NCBI GenBank assembly: GCA_021786695.1
Contig: JAJYMT010000078.1
Coordinates: forward strand, 1-13,030
Direction: 5' to 3'
Length of the DNA stretch: 13,030 nucleotides
Source: a bacterium
GTDB lineage: Bacteria > Patescibacteriota > Patescibacteriia > Patescibacteriales > GWE2-39-37
Position numbers and translations under genes: made by a program
Notes under the pieces: model-generated
Database searches by the model: none
What the model was told of the DNA's origin: nothing
The model's input: the letters and a program-made list of their open reading frames with translations, nothing else
Part shown: positions 4,581 through 13,030 of the stretch, one piece after another
Position numbering within the stretch: position 1 is the first letter of the stretch
Layout of the letters: each line of letters starts with the position of its first letter

Positions 4581-5972
4581 ATGGCAAAAGAACAGAACCC
4601 ATTAGGCAAACTGCCGCCGCAAAGCATGGAAACCGAGGAAACGCTCCTCGGATGTCTTTTGATCGACAAAGACGCGATCATCAAGATCGCCGACAAGATC
4701 ACCGAAGAGGATTTTTACAAAGACGCCCATGGCACGATTTTCGAAACCATGAAGGAGCTTTACGGCCGGCAGGAGCCGATCGACATCCTGACGCTCTCCA
4801 CCCGGCTGGAAGAAAAGGGCTCGCTGGAAAAAGTCGGCGGCCGCTCCTATCTGGCACAGCTGTCGAACACCGTCGCCACCGCCTCGCACGTCGCGACTTA
4901 TGCCAACATCGTCCAGCGCAAGGCCACCTTGCGCCGGCTGTTACAGGCGGCGAGCGAAATCGGCGAACTCGGCTACAGCGAGGAGGACGACGTGGACAAG
5001 CTCCTGGACGAGGCGGAACAGCGGCTGTTCTCGGTTTCGCAGAAATATCTGAAAAACGTCTTTCTGCCGATCGACGACCTCCTGGCCGCCGCCTTCGAAC
5101 GGATTGACGAACTGCACCGGCAATCCGGCAAACTGCGCGGTCTGGCGAGCGGCTTTGCCGACCTCGACAACCTGCTGGCCGGCCTGCAGAAATCCGATCT
5201 GATCATCGTCGCCGCCCGCCCGAGCGTCGGCAAAACGTCTTTCGCGCTCGATCTCGCCCGCCAGGTGGCGGTCAAGAACAAGGCCTCGGTCGGCATCTTC
5301 TCGCTCGAAATGAGCAAAGAACAGCTGGTCGACCGCATGCTCTGCGCCCAGGCCGGAGTGTCGCTGTGGAAGATGCGCACCGGCAAGCTCTCCGACCGCG
5401 AAGAGGACAACGATTTCACCCGCATCGGCTCGGCCATGGGAGAGCTTTCTGAGGCGCCGATCTTCATCGACGACTCGGCCAACACCAGCATCATGGAGAT
5501 CCGCACCAAGGCGCGCCGCCTGCAGATCGAGAAGGGTTTGGACATGGTGGTGATCGATTATCTGCAGCTGATGGAAGGCCGCGGCAAATACGGCGACAAC
5601 CGCGTGCAGGAGGTGTCGGAAATCACCCGCGGCCTCAAAGGCCTGGCGCGCGAACTTAACATTCCGGTGATCGCCCTGTCCCAGCTATCGCGCGTGGTGG
5701 AGCAGTCGCGGCCGGCCATCCCCAAACTTTCGCACTTGCGCGAGTCCGGTTCGATCGAGCAGGACGCCGACGTCGTGATGTTCATCTACCGCAAATCCGC
5801 CGACCGCAACTACAACCGCGAAGAGCTTTCGGAAGCGGAGAAAAATCTGGCGGAGATACACATTGCCAAGCACCGCAACGGTCCGACCGGCAAAGTCGAT
5901 TTGTTTTTCGACGAGAACACGGTGAGCTTCAAGGGCCTCGACCAAAGCCACCGGGAAGCGCCTGTTTTTTAA
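4581..5972 (+). CDS. dnaB: Replicative DNA helicase DnaB
   Basis: Hexameric 5'-3' helicase that unwinds the replication fork and recruits primase. The 463-aa length is typical. N-terminal domain from PPQSMETEETLLGCLL (12-27) to about residue 150, then a linker and a RecA-like ATPase with Walker A ARPSVGKTS (212-220), SLEMS (241-245), Walker B VVIDYLQL (323-330), the SQLSR motif (367-371), LRESGSIEQDAD (386-397) and the finger region HRNGPTGK (431-438). No intein interrupts the P-loop, a common insertion site in this gene. There is no SD; the -10 box 8 nt upstream implies leaderless initiation. It is first of the plus-strand series dnaB, ybaB, recR. No hairpin terminator follows it. Confidence 0.97.
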   Translation: MAKEQNPLGKLPPQSMETEETLLGCLLIDKDAIIKIADKITEEDFYKDAHGTIFETMKELYGRQEPIDILTLSTRLEEKGSLEKVGGRSYLAQLSNTVATASHVATYANIVQRKATLRRLLQAASEIGELGYSEEDDVDKLLDEAEQRLFSVSQKYLKNVFLPIDDLLAAAFERIDELHRQSGKLRGLASGFADLDNLLAGLQKSDLIIVAARPSVGKTSFALDLARQVAVKNKASVGIFSLEMSKEQLVDRMLCAQAGVSLWKMRTGKLSDREEDNDFTRIGSAMGELSEAPIFIDDSANTSIMEIRTKARRLQIEKGLDMVVIDYLQLMEGRGKYGDNRVQEVSEITRGLKGLARELNIPVIALSQLSRVVEQSRPAIPKLSHLRESGSIEQDADVVMFIYRKSADRNYNREELSEAEKNLAEIHIAKHRNGPTGKVDLFFDENTVSFKGLDQSHREAPVF

Positions 5973-6104
5973 ATTTTTAATTACTCAATTTTGAATTTCG
6001 AGTAAATTTTTAATTTTTTAATTAATTCTATCTGCCGGCAGGCAGGAATTAAATCATTAATACATTCAATCAAAATTCAAAATTCATCATTCGAAATTAA
6101 ACTT
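5973..6104. repeat. AT-rich self-complementary spacer between dnaB and ybaB
   Basis: Runs of TTTTAATT and TTTTGAATTTCG on the left are mirrored by CAAAATTCAAAATTCATC and CGAAATTAAA on the right. At the centre is GC-rich CTGCCGGCAGGCAGG, itself holding the palindrome CTGCCGGCAG. Such A/T inverted spacers look like dispersed repeats, not regulatory DNA. There is no SD for ybaB at its end. Confidence 0.6.
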
Positions 6105-6380
6105 ATGTTTAATAAGTTAAAACAGTTCAAAGACCTGCGCAGCCAGGCCAAGACGATGCAGAACGCGCTGGCCGCGGAATCGATCTCGGTTGACAAAGGC
6201 GGCGTCCGGCTGACCATGAACGGCAACATGGAAGTCACCGCCCTCTCCTTGCCCGAGGGGCTGGCCAAGGAAGCGACTGAACGGATCGTTAAGGACCTGT
6301 TCAACGACACGATCAAGAAAACCCAGCGGATCATGGCGGAAAAAATGCGCGCCATGGGCGGGTTTCCTGGGCTAATGTAA
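6105..6380 (+). CDS. ybaB: YbaB/EbfC family nucleoid-associated protein
   Basis: A small DNA-binding dimer often encoded just before recR and linked to nucleoid structure and recombination. The 91 residues match the family layout: N-terminal helix MFNKLKQFKDLRSQAKTMQN, a beta-hairpin region with GGVRLTMNGNMEVTALSLP (32-50), then C-terminal helices ending KTQRIMAEKMRAMGGFPGLM. The family's usual acidic/glycine-rich tail is short. No SD is visible before the ATG (AAACTT). It lies 100 nt upstream of recR, the conserved order. Family assignment is firm; the role here is by homology. Confidence 0.9.
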   Translation: MFNKLKQFKDLRSQAKTMQNALAAESISVDKGGVRLTMNGNMEVTALSLPEGLAKEATERIVKDLFNDTIKKTQRIMAEKMRAMGGFPGLM

Positions 6381-6480
6381 AATGCAAATATCAAAATGCA
6401 AAATTTTGGTAATTATTTCGTGCCGCGGTAGCGGCACTCCATAATTTTGATTTTTGATTTTTACATTTTGAATTTTGTTA
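6381..6480. repeat. AT-rich palindromic spacer between ybaB and recR
   Basis: CAAATATCAAAATGCAAAA on the left and TTTTTACATTTTGAATTTTG on the right are near-complementary. They enclose a perfect TGCCGC-ggta-GCGGCA hairpin (6421-6436). It has the same design as the dnaB-ybaB spacer: A/T arms around a GC-rich core. The recR ATG follows directly without an SD. Confidence 0.6.
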
Positions 6481-7077
6481 ATGCGCTTCCCTGCCGCCAT
6501 CCAAAAACTGATCGACCAGTTTTCCAAACTGCCGACGGTCGGACCGAAGACCGCCGAACGGTATGCTTTTTATCTGCTCGACCGATCGGCCGAAGAATTG
6601 CAGCAATTCGCGCAGGCGCTGGCGGAACTCAAGGAAAAGACGGTCAGCTGCGGAGAGTGTTTCGCGCTGGCCGAATCGAGCCCCTGCCCGACCTGCGCCG
6701 ACCTGAGGCGGGAGAATTCCGTCTTGTGCGTGGTTGCAGACACCCGCGACTATCTGGCGATCGAAACGAGCGGCGGATTCAAGGGCAGATATTTCATTCT
6801 GGGCGGCGAGCTTAATCATCTTGAAAATATCGGACCGGAACGCTTGAACATCGAACCGCTGCTAAAACGGCTGAAAGACGGCAGTATCAAGGAAGTCATC
6901 TTGGCGCTTGACCCGACCATCGAGGGCGAAACCACAGTTCTTTATTTGACAAAACTGCTGAAACCGCTAAATTTAAAAATCACCCGCCTGGCCAAAGGAC
7001 TGCCGATGGGAGCTGATTTAGAGTATGTAGACGAATTAACACTGTCAAATGCTCTAAAATACAGGAATGAGCTATAG
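6481..7077 (+). CDS. recR: Recombination mediator RecR
   Basis: RecR, with RecO/RecF, loads RecA at gapped DNA. The 198-aa length is typical. Helix-hairpin-helix LPTVGPKTAERYAFYLL (17-33), four-cysteine zinc finger CGEC...CPTC (C57, C60, C69, C72) and Toprim domain (about 80-175) with the signature LDPTIEGETT (143-152) are all present. One oddity: the usual Toprim glutamate (CVVE) is alanine, VVADTRD with A86. ATG at 6481 is chosen over TTG at 6475 by alignment with the family N-terminus. No SD is seen. It follows ybaB in the conserved order. Confidence 0.95.
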   Translation: MRFPAAIQKLIDQFSKLPTVGPKTAERYAFYLLDRSAEELQQFAQALAELKEKTVSCGECFALAESSPCPTCADLRRENSVLCVVADTRDYLAIETSGGFKGRYFILGGELNHLENIGPERLNIEPLLKRLKDGSIKEVILALDPTIEGETTVLYLTKLLKPLNLKITRLAKGLPMGADLEYVDELTLSNALKYRNEL

Positions 7078-7084
7078 TTTATTA

Positions 7085-7137
7085 TGCGCCTGTCCTGAGC
7101 TTGCCTGTCCTGAGTTCATCGAAGGGTCGAAGGATTG
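7085..7137. repeat. Mosaic repeat downstream of recR
   Basis: GCCTGTCCTGAGCTTGCCTG continues as TCCTGAGTTCATCGAAGGGTCGAAGG. TGTCCTGAG occurs twice within it and the GAAGG-type end matches the element seen at 3986, 7973 and 8757. It occupies the recR-orphan gene junction, directly before a weak TTGAAA (7135-7140) / TACAAT (7161-7166) promoter candidate with a long 20-nt spacer. Confidence 0.6.
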
Positions 7138-7184
7138 AAATACCGGAACGAACTTTGAAATACAATTTCCCTAAGGAGGAAATC

Positions 7185-7589
7185 ATGAAGGCAAGCGAGT
7201 GCATGCTGCAAATCGGTCTGGGGGGAAAAATCCATCAACTGATGCTGGAAGAATTGAATTCCACCCTCGAGGCGAAGGGGCTGAAGACGAAAGCGGTGCA
7301 TATCCGCTCCATTCCGACGAAGACGAGAAAACCTCCCGCCTCACCGTTTAATATCGTGCAATTCATGGGTCCGGCCAAGGAGAAGCGGCGGGTGAAAAAG
7401 ACCCTGGCCGACCTCAAAAACCGGATCAACCTGATCGTGGCCGAGCTTTCCTCGGCGCACCAAGATTGCGACATGCTTTTCTCCGCCGACTTGTCGGACA
7501 TTCGAATCGACTCGTCGCGTGTCGGTCGGGGCGGAATTCGTCACCTCCCCTCCAACCGTCCGAGAATTGCGGAACGTTCATCCGGATAA
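7185..7589 (+). CDS. Orphan hypothetical protein, 134 aa
   Basis: Not recognised. The start at 7185 is fixed by a near-perfect AAGGAGG 5 nt upstream; the longer frame from 7101 would lie in repeat DNA. The protein (MKASECMLQIGLGGKIHQL...) has a helical N-terminal half, a Lys/Arg-rich centre (PAKEKRRVKKTLADLKNRI, about 64-82), a short hydrophobic strand (NLIVAEL) and an Arg-rich C-terminus. It is soluble. The TAA at 7587-7589 is followed within 4 nt by the terminator stem, which confirms this reading frame over an overlapping one that runs through the hairpin. Nucleic-acid binding is possible from charge but unproven. Confidence 0.75.
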   Translation: MKASECMLQIGLGGKIHQLMLEELNSTLEAKGLKTKAVHIRSIPTKTRKPPASPFNIVQFMGPAKEKRRVKKTLADLKNRINLIVAELSSAHQDCDMLFSADLSDIRIDSSRVGRGGIRHLPSNRPRIAERSSG

Positions 7590-7592
7590 ATC

Positions 7593-7629
7593 AAAACCCC
7601 CGCGGGCTGTCGCGGGGGTTTTTCTATTT
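7593..7629. terminator. Bidirectional rho-independent terminator between convergent genes
   Basis: AAAACCCCCGCG (7593-7604) is complementary to CGCGGGGGTTTT (7611-7622) with a 6-nt loop. Plus strand: TTTTTCTATTTT follows. Minus strand: GGGGGTTTTGATTT follows. It ends both the 134-aa gene (+) and rplU (-). Confidence 0.92.
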
Positions 7630-7659
7630 TATTCGAATTTCATTCGTGCTAATTCGCGA

Positions 7660-7965
7660 TTATGCGATTTTGGTGATTTCCACCTTAGTGAACGGCTGGC
7701 GATGGCCGACATTCCTGGTGTAGCGGGTCTTGTTCTTGAATTTTACTACCTGCACCTTCTCGCCCTTGCCGGTCTCGAGCACCTTGGCCTCGACTTTTTC
7801 GCCCAGGGAGGGTTTGCCGATCTCGACTTTTTCGCCGTCGGCGATGAGTAAAGTATCGAATTTTACGGTCTTGCCGTTTTCGGTTTCGAGTTTTTCGATC
7901 TTCAGGGTCTGTCCGGCGCTTATCTTATACTGCTTGCCGCCGGTCTTGATAACTGCAAACTTCAT
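7660..7965 (-). CDS. rplU: 50S ribosomal protein L21
   Basis: A structural protein of the large subunit that contacts 23S rRNA. The 101-aa length fits. N-terminal MKFAVIKTGGKQYKISAGQ and the C-terminal family signature FKNKTRYTRNVGHRQPFT (about 77-94) are diagnostic. The start at 7965 is by family alignment; the frame open to 8022 would translate a dispersed repeat. Only a poor AGGA, 11 nt away, precedes the ATG. The customary partner rpmA (L27) does not follow; rplU stands alone and ends at the shared bidirectional terminator. Confidence 0.97.
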   Translation of the reverse strand: MKFAVIKTGGKQYKISAGQTLKIEKLETENGKTVKFDTLLIADGEKVEIGKPSLGEKVEAKVLETGKGEKVQVVKFKNKTRYTRNVGHRQPFTKVEITKIA

Positions 7966-7972
7966 ATAAATT

Positions 7973-8012
7973 GTCATCCTGAGGACGAGCGTAGCGAGGA
8001 GGAAGGATCTCT
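7973..8012. repeat. Dispersed repeat in the rplU leader
   Basis: TGTCATCCTGAGGACGAGCG then TAGCGAGGAGGAAGGATCTC. It is of the same general type as the other GCGAAGG elements in this window and lies 8 nt before the rplU start codon, so it would be part of the rplU leader or promoter. Confidence 0.6.
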
Positions 8013-8045
8013 TCGGTTTCACGCCGAACTTGGAAGATAGATATT

Positions 8046-8075
8046 AATTAAATAAAAACCGCCACTTACTGCGGT
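8046..8075 (-). terminator. Weak terminator after the glycosyl-1-phosphate transferase gene
   Basis: Minus strand ACCGC (8075-8071), 8-nt loop, GCGGT (8062-8058), then TTTTATTT. The stem is only 5 bp, so termination may be partial; it is placed where the transferase transcript should end. Confidence 0.45.
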
Positions 8076-8098
8076 ATTGTTTATTATACTGATTTTTT

Positions 8099-9175
8099 TT
8101 ATTTAGTCAACCTCGACCGCTTATCCAAACGGGAAAAACCGATCACGATCGCCAACATTATCACCAGCAGGATTGCCAGCGCGTAGACCTTGCCGGCGCT
8201 TTGTAAAAACAGCGCCGCCAGGCCGAACAGAGCCGAGAAGCCGTAAAAGATCAGCACGGTTTTCCTCTGCCCGAGTCCCAGGTCCAGGAGCCGGAAGTGC
8301 AAATGCTTGCGGTCGCTGAACTTGAAGGGGTTGATGCCGCGGGAGGAGCGGCGGATGATCGTCCAGACGACATCCAGGATCGGCACGCCCATCACGAGCA
8401 GGGCGATGGCGATCTTGCCGCCGGAAATGATTGCCAGCACTCCGAGTGCGAAGCCCAGGAAAAGTGAACCGCCCTCGCCCAAAAAAATCGAGGCCGGGTG
8501 CCAATTGAACAGAAGAAACCCCAGGCAGGCGCCGGCCAGGACCAGCGCGGCCAAACCGACGTCCGGCTGATAGTAGCGCGTAGTCATGGTAAAAAGAAAG
8601 ATGATAAAGGCGCCGATGGCAGTGACGCCGGTCACCAGGCCGTCCAGGCCGTCCAAGAGTTTGGTGGTGTACATCATCCCCAGGAGCCAGGTGGCGATCA
8701 GCGGCGCGGACCAAAGCCCCAGATAAATAAAACCGCCGAAGGGCCCGCCCTGCCCGCCCTGAGCGAAGCCGAAGGGAGCGAAGCCGAAGGGGTTGGTTAT
8801 TTTTTCAATCTGCACGCCGCCAAGCACCACGGCCGCGATCGAGAGGAGCGGAAAAATTATCTGTCGCGACGGCTTGAGCCGATACTTATCATCCAGAAAT
8901 CCGCCGATCATTAAAATCAAACCGCCGGCAAAAAATCCGAGCCAGTGCCGCGGCTCCAGATTACCCGAAAGCAGCCGCGCGCGAAAAAAATAGAGTGCGA
9001 TGAAAAAAGCAAAAAAAATCGCCGCCCCTCCGAGTAGCGGCGTAGTTGCGGCGTGGATCTTCCGCGCCTCGTTCGGCCGGTCCACCACCTCGAGCGCCCT
9101 GGCCGATTTCCTGACAATCAAAGTTAAAAAGGCAGACAGGAAAAAAACAGCCCCGAAAATTATGATGAAAAACAT
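8099..9175 (-). CDS. WecA/MraY-family polyprenyl-phosphate glycosyl-1-phosphate transferase
   Basis: An integral membrane enzyme (about ten hydrophobic segments over 358 aa) that moves a sugar-1-phosphate from a UDP-sugar to undecaprenyl phosphate, the first lipid-linked step of polysaccharide or cell-wall glycan assembly. Family signs: GGFLDDKYRLKPSRQ with DD (95-96), LLDGLDGLVTG (173-183), NWHPASIFLGEGGSLFLGF (224-242) and FSDRKHLHFRLLDLG (286-300) with the cytoplasmic His loop. Deviations: the usual Asn residues before DGxDG are replaced (YTTKLLDGLDG), FLGD is FLGE (E234), and the His motif has two, not three, histidines. Residues about 128-148 hold a Gly/Phe-rich repeat-derived insert. 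WecA/TagO-type is more likely than MraY; the sugar is not determined. Confidence 0.85.
   Translation of the reverse strand: MFFIIIFGAVFFLSAFLTLIVRKSARALEVVDRPNEARKIHAATTPLLGGAAIFFAFFIALYFFRARLLSGNLEPRHWLGFFAGGLILMIGGFLDDKYRLKPSRQIIFPLLSIAAVVLGGVQIEKITNPFGFAPFGFAQGGQGGPFGGFIYLGLWSAPLIATWLLGMMYTTKLLDGLDGLVTGVTAIGAFIIFLFTMTTRYYQPDVGLAALVLAGACLGFLLFNWHPASIFLGEGGSLFLGFALGVLAIISGGKIAIALLVMGVPILDVVWTIIRRSSRGINPFKFSDRKHLHFRLLDLGLGQRKTVLIFYGFSALFGLAALFLQSAGKVYALAILLVIMLAIVIGFSRLDKRSRLTK
8757..8792. repeat. 15-bp tandem repeat inserted in frame in the transferase gene
   Basis: GAGCGAAGCCGAAGG is present twice head to tail (8761-8775, 8776-8790). On the coding strand it encodes PFGFA twice. It belongs to the GCGAAG/GAAGG dispersed repeats found in the intergenic regions. 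The unit length, a multiple of three, keeps the frame open. Confidence 0.8.
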
Positions 9176-9215
9176 AATTATTAAGCTAATGTCAGAAATA
9201 AATTTTCAAAAACTA

Positions 9216-9244
9216 TTGACTTATCCGATATTTTAGGGTAGTAT
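9216..9244 (+). promoter_or_regulatory. Promoter of the 128-aa orphan gene, TTGACT-17-TAGTAT
   Basis: TTGACT (9216-9221), 17-nt spacer, TAGTAT (9239-9244). The expected start near 9251 gives a leader of about 75 nt containing a small CGATT/AATCG hairpin (9265-9280) and an AAGGAG ribosome site. Its layout matches the promoter at 1402-1430. I see no convincing promoter for the divergent transferase gene in the same spacer. Confidence 0.75.
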
Positions 9245-9325
9245 TCAATTTTATGTCAACTATTCGATTGATATAAATCGCTCTTTCGAGAATCACCAAC
9301 TCACATAAGAGAAGGAGATCCAAGA

Positions 9326-9712
9326 ATGAAGCAGTCGGTCAAGAACGCGGTGACCAAGGGGTTGATTGTCTACACGGGGGGCGAAGAGATCGCGGCCGGA
9401 ATCATGGCCAAGGCGCTGGCCGACCGCTGCAGCTGGGTAGACATCCGGCTCGGCCCGAAGAAAAACGATGACGCCAATCTCAAGTGGGGGCGGTACAACT
9501 ATGTCTTCGTCTCGCCCGCCTACTACAAGCTTTTCCGATCGAGCATCGAGAAGCTGGAGGCGCGGGAGGGGCACTTCGTCGCTATCTGCACCATGAACAA
9601 AACCGAATTCAGGGAGCTGAAAAAAGAGCATGGCGACCACAAAAATGGCGCCTCGAAAGTGATGTACATCTGCACGACCCTGTTCTCGTTGTGCGGAGAC
9701 GTACACGAGTAG
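9326..9712 (+). CDS. Orphan hypothetical protein, 128 aa
   Basis: Not recognised. The start has AAGGAG at 9312-9317, 8 nt upstream. The protein begins MKQSVKNAVTKGLIVYTGGE; a hydrophobic strand followed by a glycine pair and a helix (GLIVYTGGEEIAAGIMAKAL) and a second strand (YNYVFVSPAYYKLF) suggest a small alpha/beta fold, possibly flavodoxin- or receiver-like, but no family motif is complete. Four cysteines (C35, C88, C115, C122) are spread through the chain. There is no signal peptide. It has its own promoter and terminator, so it is a free-standing gene convergent with the clp-like gene. Function unknown. Confidence 0.75.
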   Translation: MKQSVKNAVTKGLIVYTGGEEIAAGIMAKALADRCSWVDIRLGPKKNDDANLKWGRYNYVFVSPAYYKLFRSSIEKLEAREGHFVAICTMNKTEFRELKKEHGDHKNGASKVMYICTTLFSLCGDVHE

Positions 9713-9720
9713 AGCCATCC

Positions 9721-9750
9721 GGACGCGGAATCCATCCCGCGTCCTTTTTC
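9721..9750 (+). terminator. Rho-independent terminator of the 128-aa orphan gene
   Basis: GGACGCGG (9721-9728) pairs with CCGCGTCC (9737-9744) around an 8-nt loop, followed by TTTTTC. It begins 8 nt after the TAG stop codon. Confidence 0.9.
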
Positions 9751-9779
9751 ATATTCAACTGAAGCATGGCAACTGAAAC

Positions 9780-12530
<2,751 letters not shown>

Positions 12531-12896
12531 TCAGATGATTTGATAAACGATTTCTACCGCGACTGCGAGCGGTAAAGCCAGCCAAAGCAAAAAACATCCG
12601 GCTGCCACCGCCACCCAGAACAAGAACGCGATGCCGCGCACGATGATCTGGATCAGACGGATAAAGAAGCTGATGGCCGCGCCGGCGAAATCCTGCTGGC
12701 CGTACATCGGCGTAAAGATGTTCTTCATCCAGACGAACAGCCCCAGCGCCCGCTCGCGGTTGCGCAAAAAATTCCACAGCCCGACTGCCGTCTTGGCAAG
12801 GCCCCGGCTGTACCACCAGACCGGAAAATACAAAAAATCCCCGGCTAGCTCGGCAACGGTCTTTAATCCGTAAATCGCGAAATTATTGGTAACCAT
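12531..12896 (-). CDS. Small integral membrane protein upstream of the Clp-like ATPase
   Basis: 121 aa, no recognised family. Hydrophobic segments: a weak one near 20-30 (FLYFPVWWY), a moderate one around 71-95 (AAISFFIRLIQIIVRGIAFLF) and a strong one at about 93-117 (FWVAVAAGCFLLWLALPL). Aromatic and basic residues mark the membrane borders. Its TGA (12533-12531) is immediately followed by the ATG of the ATPase, indicating a tight two-gene unit and probably a physical partner or membrane adaptor, which is inference. No SD is correctly spaced: AAGGAGG lies 27 nt upstream, in front of a two-codon frame. Confidence 0.8.
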   Translation of the reverse strand: MVTNNFAIYGLKTVAELAGDFLYFPVWWYSRGLAKTAVGLWNFLRNRERALGLFVWMKNIFTPMYGQQDFAGAAISFFIRLIQIIVRGIAFLFWVAVAAGCFLLWLALPLAVAVEIVYQII

Positions 12897-12907
12897 AGAA
12901 TGAATTT

Positions 12908-12930
12908 ATTATAACATTTTCTCCTCCTTA
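12908..12930 (-). promoter_or_regulatory. SD with two-codon minimal ORF and overlapping TATAAT before the membrane-protein gene
   Basis: Minus strand: AAGGAGG (12930-12924), 6 nt, ATG TTA TAA (12917-12909). TATAAT (12913-12908) overlaps the stop and lies 11 nt before the gene's ATG. Either the TATAAT is a -10 box giving a leader of only about 4 nt, or the SD drives a Met-Leu-stop leader from a transcript starting further upstream. Both cannot act on the same RNA. No good -35 is visible. Confidence 0.4.
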
Positions 12931-12993
12931 AATAAAGAAATCGATTTTTTAACGAACTACCCCGTCGCAAGCGGCTGAGACAGGGCTCAATGA

Positions 12994-13026
12994 AAACCAC
13001 CGGCAATAAGCCGGTGGTTTCTTTCT
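12994..13026. terminator. Strong hairpin terminator at the right edge
   Basis: AAACCACCGGC (12994-13004) pairs perfectly with GCCGGTGGTTT (13010-13020) around AATAA. Plus strand is followed by CTTTCTT; minus strand by TTTTCATT. It most likely ends a gene lying right of the window on the minus strand, insulating the membrane-protein/ATPase unit. The bases between 12931 and 12993 show no gene. Confidence 0.75.
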
Positions 13027-13030
13027 TGCC

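Noticed and set aside
5973..6480. Possible CRISPR or origin-like repeats around ybaB
   Set aside because: There are no regularly spaced direct repeats, no DnaA-box clusters and no cas genes; the AT-rich arms are inverted, not direct, repeats.
7519..7851. Overlapping frame that could imply a frameshift in the 134-aa gene
   Set aside because: That frame runs straight through the terminator into rplU antisense, whereas the annotated frame stops 4 nt before the terminator stem.
7966..8022. N-terminal extension of L21
   Set aside because: It would encode a dispersed repeat; L21 proteins begin at MKFAVIKTGGKQY or close to it.

Overview
The window looks like a chromosomal piece of a Candidate Phyla Radiation (Patescibacteria, probably Parcubacteria-like) bacterium. 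This is inference. It rests on compact housekeeping genes with moderately high GC, AT-rich self-complementary spacers, mosaic intergenic repeats that invade coding frames, and a membrane-anchored Clp-type ATPase with an N-terminal DnaJ-like zinc motif next to a small membrane protein. No taxonomic marker such as 16S rRNA is present.

Layout. Positions 1-712 (-): N-terminal part of a tRNA methylthiotransferase (MtaB-like) under a consensus promoter, ending at an in-frame TAG at the window edge. 835-2589 (-): small orphan genes with their own promoters, strong Shine-Dalgarno (SD) sites and terminators, plus a remarkable tRNA locus in which tRNA-Thr(TGT) lies inside the anticodon loop of tRNA-Thr(GGT). 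2605-3879 (-): DEAD-box RNA helicase. 3880-4580: repeat-rich, with tRNA-Lys(TTT). 4581-7077 (+): dnaB, ybaB/ebfC and recR, a replication and recombination cluster separated by AT-rich palindromic spacers. 7185-7589 (+): orphan gene, converging on rplU (7660-7965, -) across a bidirectional terminator. 8099-9175 (-): WecA/MraY-family polyprenyl-phosphate glycosyl-1-phosphate transferase. 9326-9712 (+): orphan gene. 9780-12896 (-): two-gene unit of a small membrane protein followed by the Clp-like ATPase. The window ends with a terminator hairpin.

The most interesting object is the nested tRNA locus (1876-2052). Both tRNAs fold canonically if a 105-nt insert between U33 and G34 of the outer one is removed. 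The insert carries the second Thr isoacceptor, flanked by complementary arms. Expression of the outer tRNA would need splicing or joining of two halves.

A second pattern is two styles of translation initiation. Recognisable housekeeping genes have no SD or are leaderless: mtaB and dnaB have a TATAAT box only 7-8 nt before the ATG. Six small orphan genes have strong SDs, two of them with TTG starts. A third is the Clp-like ATPase, whose first AAA+ module has lost its Walker B acids, arginine finger and pore loop, and whose second module has lost the aromatic pore loop. It is therefore unlikely to be an ordinary threading unfoldase.
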